The notes under the pieces were generated by a model. The model was not told the DNA's origin and did no database searches. It worked only from the letters and a program-made list of their open reading frames with translations. The translations under genes were made by a program, and so were the position numbers. From contig CAVVVF010000001.1 in assembly GCA_963751665.1 (NCBI GenBank), positions 496,001 to 560,000 on the forward strand: 64,000 nucleotides of DNA, in the 5' to 3' direction. Each line of letters opens with the position of its first letter. Within the stretch, counting starts at the first letter, position 1. Positions 60,632 through 64,000 of the stretch are shown piece after piece. This DNA is from AC-69 sp963751665. Lineage in GTDB: Bacteria > Actinomycetota > UBA4738 > HRBIN12.

Positions 60632-61487
60632 TCAGGCCAGGGCGATCCGCTCGGGGTGGGAGTAGACGTTGAACCGGCCGTCGCGGACGAAGCCGACCAC
60701 GGTCTGGCCCAGGCGCTCGGCCAGGTCCACGGCGAGCGACGAGGGCGCCGAGACCGCTGCCACGACTGGGATCCCGGCCACCGCGGCCTTCTGCACGATC
60801 TCGAAGGACGCACGTCCCGAGACCAGGAGGATCCGCTCCGAGAGCGGCAGGTCGCCGGCCAGGAAGGCCTCGCCGACGATCTTGTCCACGGCGTTGTGCC
60901 GGCCCACGTCCTCGCGGAGCGACAACAGCTTGCCGGTCGGGGCGAACAACCCGGCGGCGTGCAGCCCGCCGGTCTGCTCGAACACCTTCTGGGCCCGGCG
61001 GAGCTCGCCCGGCAGGCCCTCGATCACCTCGCCCGCAACCTCCGGGCCCGGACCGACCGCGGCGCACTGGACCTCCACGTGCGTCCAGGGTGGCCTTCCC
61101 GCAGATCCCACACGAGGAGTTGGCGTAGAAGTTGCGGGTCAGCCGGTCCCGATCGAACGGGCGAGCCAGGTTCACCGTGACGACGTTGTAGTGCTGATCG
61201 TCCTGGTCCAGGTCCTCGCAGTAGCTCACCTTGCGGACGTCCTCACGGGCGCCGATCAGTCCCTCGGTGAACAGGAAGCCCACGGCCAGCTCGAAGTCCG
61301 CCCCCGGCGTCCGCATGGTGACCGCGACGGAGACGGGCTCCTGGCCCGGACCCTCGGCCCGGATCTCCATGGGCTCCTCGGTGGCCAGGCGATCGGCCAG
61401 CTCGTGCGCCGCCCCGTCCCGAACGGCCAGCACCCTGGCCTGCGTGACGTTCCGTCGTAGGGGGATGGGCTCGCCCACGGCACCCAT
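60632..61487 (-). CDS. fdhD: Formate dehydrogenase accessory sulfurtransferase FdhD, single-base frameshift
   Basis: Predicted 284 aa after removing one extra G near 61082. FdhD transfers sulfur to the Mo/W cofactor, which activates the formate dehydrogenase. MRTPGADFELAVGFLFTEGLI, the essential SSCGICGKATLD motif with two cysteines, and after the shift HVEVQCAAVGPGPE, LREDVGRHNAVDKI and LVSGRASFEIVQKAA are visible. It is transcribed just upstream of fdhF on the same strand. The frame and motifs are intact on each side, so the shift is probably a sequence error. Confidence 0.9.
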
Positions 61488-61570
61488 TATGCGACCTCAC
61501 AGCCCCCCGCCGGCCGGGGGGTATCCTCACCTGGCGTTTGAACGACCGGTCAATGGAGGTCGTGGCACCG

Positions 61571-63241
61571 ATGAAGAGCGGGCTGGAGATCGCGCAGGAG
61601 GCCGTCCTGCGGCCCATCGTCGAGGTCGCGGCAGTCGCCGGGATCGAGGAGGACGAGCTCGAGCCCTACGGCCGCTATCGGGGGAAGGTCGACCTCTCGG
61701 CGATGGAGCGCCTGGCCGGTCGCCCCGACGGGAAGCTCGTGGTGACCACGGCCATCACCCCCACCAAGGCCGGCGAGGGCAAGACCACCACCTCCATCTC
61801 GCTCACGCAGGGGCTGGGGAAGATCGGCCAGCGCGTCGTGCTCTGCCTGCGGGAGCCCTCGATGGGCCCGGTGTTCGGCATCAAGGGCGGCGGCACGGGC
61901 GGGGGTTACGCCCAGGTCGTGCCCATGGAGGACATCAACCTTCACTTCAACGGCGACTTCCACGCGGTCACCGCGGCGCACAACCTGATGGCCGCCGCGA
62001 TCGACGCGTCGATCTACTTCGGGAACCCGCTCGGGATCGATGCGGGGACCATCACCTGGCCGAGGACCCTCGACGTGAACGACCGCGAGCTCCGCTACAC
62101 GGTCGTCGGGCTGGGAGGCAAGGCCCACGGCGTTCCCCGCGAGAACACGTTCGTCATCACGGCGGCGTCCGAGATCATGGCGGTGCTGGCACTCTCCTCC
62201 GATCTCCAGGACCTTCGGAGCCGGTTGGGTCGCATCGTGGTCGGGGACACCGTCGAGGGCAAGCCGGTGACCGCGGAGGACCTGAAGGTGGCGGGGGCCA
62301 TGGCGGTGGTGATGAAGGACGCCATCAAGCCCAACCTGGTGCAGACGCTGGAGGGCCAGCCGGTGCTGATCCACGCCGGGCCCTTCGGCAACGTGGCCCA
62401 CGCCAACAACTCGATCGTCGAGGACCGGATCGCGCTCAAGCTCGCCGATTACGTCGTCACCGAGGGCGGCTTCGCCAGCGACCTCGGGTTCCAGAAGTTC
62501 GCCGACATCGTCTGCCGGTTCGGCGGCTTCGTCCCCAGCGCGGCCGTCCTGGTGGCCACGGTCCGGGCGCTGAAGTCCCACGGCGGGATGGCGTTCGAGG
62601 ATCTGGCCACCGAGGACATCGACGCCCTTCGCCGCGGCTCGGAGAACCTGGCGGCCCACATCGACATCGTCAAGGCGTACCGATTGCCGTGCGTCGTCGC
62701 CATCAACCGGTTCCCCACCGACACCGACAAGGAGGTGGCCCTGGTCGACGAGCTGGCCACGCAGGTGGGGGCGGAGCGGGTCGTGGTGAACGAGGGGTTC
62801 GCGCGCGGGGGCGAGGGAGCGGTCGACCTGGCCCGGGCCGTGGTGGAGGCGTGCGATCGGCCGAGTACGTTCTCCCAGCTCACCCCGCCCGGCACGCCGA
62901 TCAAGGAGCAGGTGGAGGCCATCGCCATGCGGCTGTACGGAGCCGATGGGGTCGACTACCTCCCGCAAGCCGAGAAGGACATCGCCCGGATGGAATCCCT
63001 GGGCTTCGGGCAGTACCCGGTCTGCATGGCCAAGACCCAGCTGTCGCTGTCGCACGACCCGACGCTCTTGAACCGACCGAGGGGCTGGCGCCTGCCGGTC
63101 CGGGGGGTGGTCCCGTCCGCGGGAGCCGGCTTCGTGGTGGTGCTGTGCGGCGACATGCAGCGGATGCCTGGGCTGGGCCGGACCCCGGCCTTCATGAACA
63201 TCGACATCGACCGTGACGGCCGCACCGTCGGGCTGTACTAG
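61571..63241 (+). CDS. fhs: Formate--tetrahydrofolate ligase
   Basis: 556 aa (567 with an upstream TTG at 61538). ATP-dependent formation of 10-formyl-THF from formate and THF. P-loop-like TPTKAGEGKTTTSISL, REPSMGPVFGIKGGGTGGGYAQVVPMEDINLHF (family hallmark), AAHNLMAAAIDAS and GFASDLGFQKFADIV are present. The ATG at 61571 (MKSGLEIAQEAVLRP) is chosen as it aligns with the family start and has GGAGG 11 nt upstream; other starts are possible. The 83-nt gap to the divergent fdhD contains a GC-rich hairpin (61503-61521) and probably both promoters. It uses formate, so it links the dehydrogenase to folate metabolism. Confidence 0.94.
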   Translation: MKSGLEIAQEAVLRPIVEVAAVAGIEEDELEPYGRYRGKVDLSAMERLAGRPDGKLVVTTAITPTKAGEGKTTTSISLTQGLGKIGQRVVLCLREPSMGPVFGIKGGGTGGGYAQVVPMEDINLHFNGDFHAVTAAHNLMAAAIDASIYFGNPLGIDAGTITWPRTLDVNDRELRYTVVGLGGKAHGVPRENTFVITAASEIMAVLALSSDLQDLRSRLGRIVVGDTVEGKPVTAEDLKVAGAMAVVMKDAIKPNLVQTLEGQPVLIHAGPFGNVAHANNSIVEDRIALKLADYVVTEGGFASDLGFQKFADIVCRFGGFVPSAAVLVATVRALKSHGGMAFEDLATEDIDALRRGSENLAAHIDIVKAYRLPCVVAINRFPTDTDKEVALVDELATQVGAERVVVNEGFARGGEGAVDLARAVVEACDRPSTFSQLTPPGTPIKEQVEAIAMRLYGADGVDYLPQAEKDIARMESLGFGQYPVCMAKTQLSLSHDPTLLNRPRGWRLPVRGVVPSAGAGFVVVLCGDMQRMPGLGRTPAFMNIDIDRDGRTVGLY

Positions 63242-63429
63242 CCGGCCAGCAGCGACCCTCCCTCGACCCGGAGCCAGGCGGCCCGGCTGACCACGTCGTT
63301 GCGATCGAAGTCGAAGATCCCTCCCCGTTCGGGGGCGGCCTCCCAGACCGCCCCGCACTCGGGGCAGGTCCACATGCTCTGGGCCTTGGGCTCCGTATCA
63401 ATGGGCGGCGCGCACGTGTGCAACGGCAT
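63238..63429 (-). CDS. Small CxxC-containing protein of unknown function
   Basis: 63 aa with a good ribosome binding site (GGGAGG 9 nt upstream of the ATG). WTCPECGAVWE has one CPxC pair and an upstream HTC may supply a third ligand, suggesting a zinc-ribbon-like or rubredoxin-like half site. The remainder (FDFDRNDVVSRAAWL) has no recognised motif. It converges with fhs and overlaps its stop by 4 nt. No family recognised; it may be a regulatory or metal-binding protein. Confidence 0.6.
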   Translation of the reverse strand: MPLHTCAPPIDTEPKAQSMWTCPECGAVWEAAPERGGIFDFDRNDVVSRAAWLRVEGGSLLAG

Positions 63430-63446
63430 GATCCGACCTCCCGGCT

Positions 63447-63470
63447 CGAAATCACACGCCTGTGATTTCG
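63447..63470. repeat. Perfect 10-bp inverted repeat with 4-nt loop
   Basis: CGAAATCACA cgcc TGTGATTTCG, between the small CxxC gene (start at 63429) and the GcvT-like stop (63517). On the minus strand it lies 46 nt past the GcvT-like stop codon and 17 nt before the next start. It could be an operator dyad for the small gene, or a transcription-termination hairpin without U-tract. Confidence 0.6.
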
Positions 63471-63516
63471 GAGGAGCCTATCGCACGGGAGACCCGATGT
63501 GGCCCAAGCGGCGAGA

Positions 63517-64000
63517 TCAGCTGCGGGGCCGGGCCTTCTGCGTGTCGTAGATGGGAAGGACGTCGACCGTTGCGGGAACCGTCCCCTCACCCACCGCCGC
63601 CTCGACGGCGTTCCCCACCTCGGCCTGGTCGGCTCGGAGCACGGCGAGCCCGATCTTGCCGTACCGGGGGCTCTCCGTGGGACTGGTGAGGACGCCCACG
63701 TCCTCGCCGGCTTTGGTCACCGCGGCGCCGTACTCGGGAAGCTCTCCGGCCTCGTACCTGAGGGTCACGAACCGGTTCGGCGGCCGCATCGCCACCTCGC
63801 GGAGCTTGTCCCGGCCCAGCGGCTCCCCCGGCGCATCGAGCTTGACGAACGGGTCGAAGCCGAAGTCGTACGGGGTGCGCTGGTGGGCCTCGTAGTCGTA
63901 GTCCGTGACGATCAAGCCCGCCTCGATCCGAAGGATCTCGACAGCGTCGGCCCCGAACGGGGTGATCCCGGCCTTGTTCACCACGACGTCCCACAGCTCC
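63517..64000 (-). CDS. GcvT-family folate-dependent aminomethyltransferase-like protein (partial, N-terminus outside window)
   Basis: At least 161 aa are in the window; the reading frame continues past 64000 with ELWDVVVNKAG in front. Motifs of the GcvT superfamily: DAVEILRIEAGLIVTDYDYEAH, PYDFGFDPFVKLDAPGEPLGRDKL, and the C-terminal barrel GVLTSPTESPRYGKIGLAVL, where TSPxxSP corresponds to the conserved TSGxxSP. Could be glycine cleavage T-protein, a sarcosine/dimethylglycine type enzyme or YgfZ-like; the folate-binding residues are outside the window. Fits the one-carbon theme of the area. Confidence 0.78.
   Translation of the reverse strand, partial: ELWDVVVNKAGITPFGADAVEILRIEAGLIVTDYDYEAHQRTPYDFGFDPFVKLDAPGEPLGRDKLREVAMRPPNRFVTLRYEAGELPEYGAAVTKAGEDVGVLTSPTESPRYGKIGLAVLRADQAEVGNAVEAAVGEGTVPATVDVLPIYDTQKARPRS

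Noticed and set aside
61503..61521. GC-rich hairpin in the fdhD-fhs gap as a riboswitch or terminator
   Set aside because: Only a simple 7-bp stem in a C/G run with no conserved aptamer features; it is likely a coincidence of composition.

Overview
This is a high-GC (roughly 70%) bacterial chromosome segment, almost certainly from an actinobacterium (Actinomycetota), probably an uncultured or deep-branching one. The grounds are an ftsA-less division cluster with SepF, DUF3040 and DUF6504 proteins, an actinobacterial-type LexA box, a DNPR-type (meso-diaminopimelate) MurE, and abundant GTG starts. No tRNA, rRNA, CRISPR array, insertion sequence or prophage was recognised.

Region 1 (1-18.2 kb, minus strand) is a near-complete division and cell wall (dcw) operon: mraZ, a 38-aa membrane peptide, rsmH, ftsL, ftsI, murE, murF, mraY, murD, ftsW, murG, murC, murB, ftsQ, ftsZ, pgeF, yggS, sepF, yggT (cut by the window edge). 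Most junctions are 4-nt ATGA/GTGA overlaps. The mraZ promoter has a good -35/-10 pair overlaid by four GTGG boxes, a likely MraZ operator. Region 2 (18.3-24.8 kb) holds an HNH endonuclease, a MoxR / DUF58 / transglutaminase operon, a MerR regulator and a DUF3040 protein. Region 3 (24.8-29.7 kb) is a translesion-synthesis operon, DUF6504-dnaE2-dinB, behind a perfect LexA box.

Region 4 (29.8-35.5 kb, plus strand) carries glutamate formimidoyltransferase and a cyclodeaminase-like protein, a DUF402 protein, a cysteine-desulfurase-like enzyme, UDP-sulfoquinovose synthase and a DUF2304-GT2 glycosyltransferase. Region 5 (35.5-39.2 kb, minus) carries pseudouridine catabolism (psuK-psuG) and a TPP-riboswitch operon, thiE plus an AIR-synthase-like protein. 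Region 6 (39.2-51 kb) is mixed: a degenerate M50-like membrane protein, a PASTA Ser/Thr kinase, endonuclease IV, a YedY-like molybdoenzyme, threonine aldolase, tandem phosphofructokinases, an RlpA-like protein, a nuclease-fold protein, carbamate kinase and a cyclic-2,3-diphosphoglycerate synthetase-like protein. Region 7 (51-55 kb) has a membrane sensor kinase and a subtilase with a Trp-Ser repeat tail.

Region 8 (55.2-64 kb) is a formate and one-carbon module: fdhD, a selenocysteine-containing formate dehydrogenase catalytic subunit with its SECIS hairpin, a NuoE-NuoF fusion, a NuoG-like Fe-S subunit and mobA. It is divergent from formate-tetrahydrofolate ligase and followed by a GcvT-family protein. 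The formate dehydrogenase alpha chain appears split: its N-terminal [4Fe-4S] domain sits at the end of the separate Fe-S subunit, two genes away. With ftcD and the cyclodeaminase at 30 kb, the window is rich in folate one-carbon metabolism.

Seven otherwise intact genes between 33.9 and 61.1 kb, plus a tandem phosphofructokinase, carry single-base insertions (11 in total). Removing them restores clean frames, so they look like consensus errors rather than decay.
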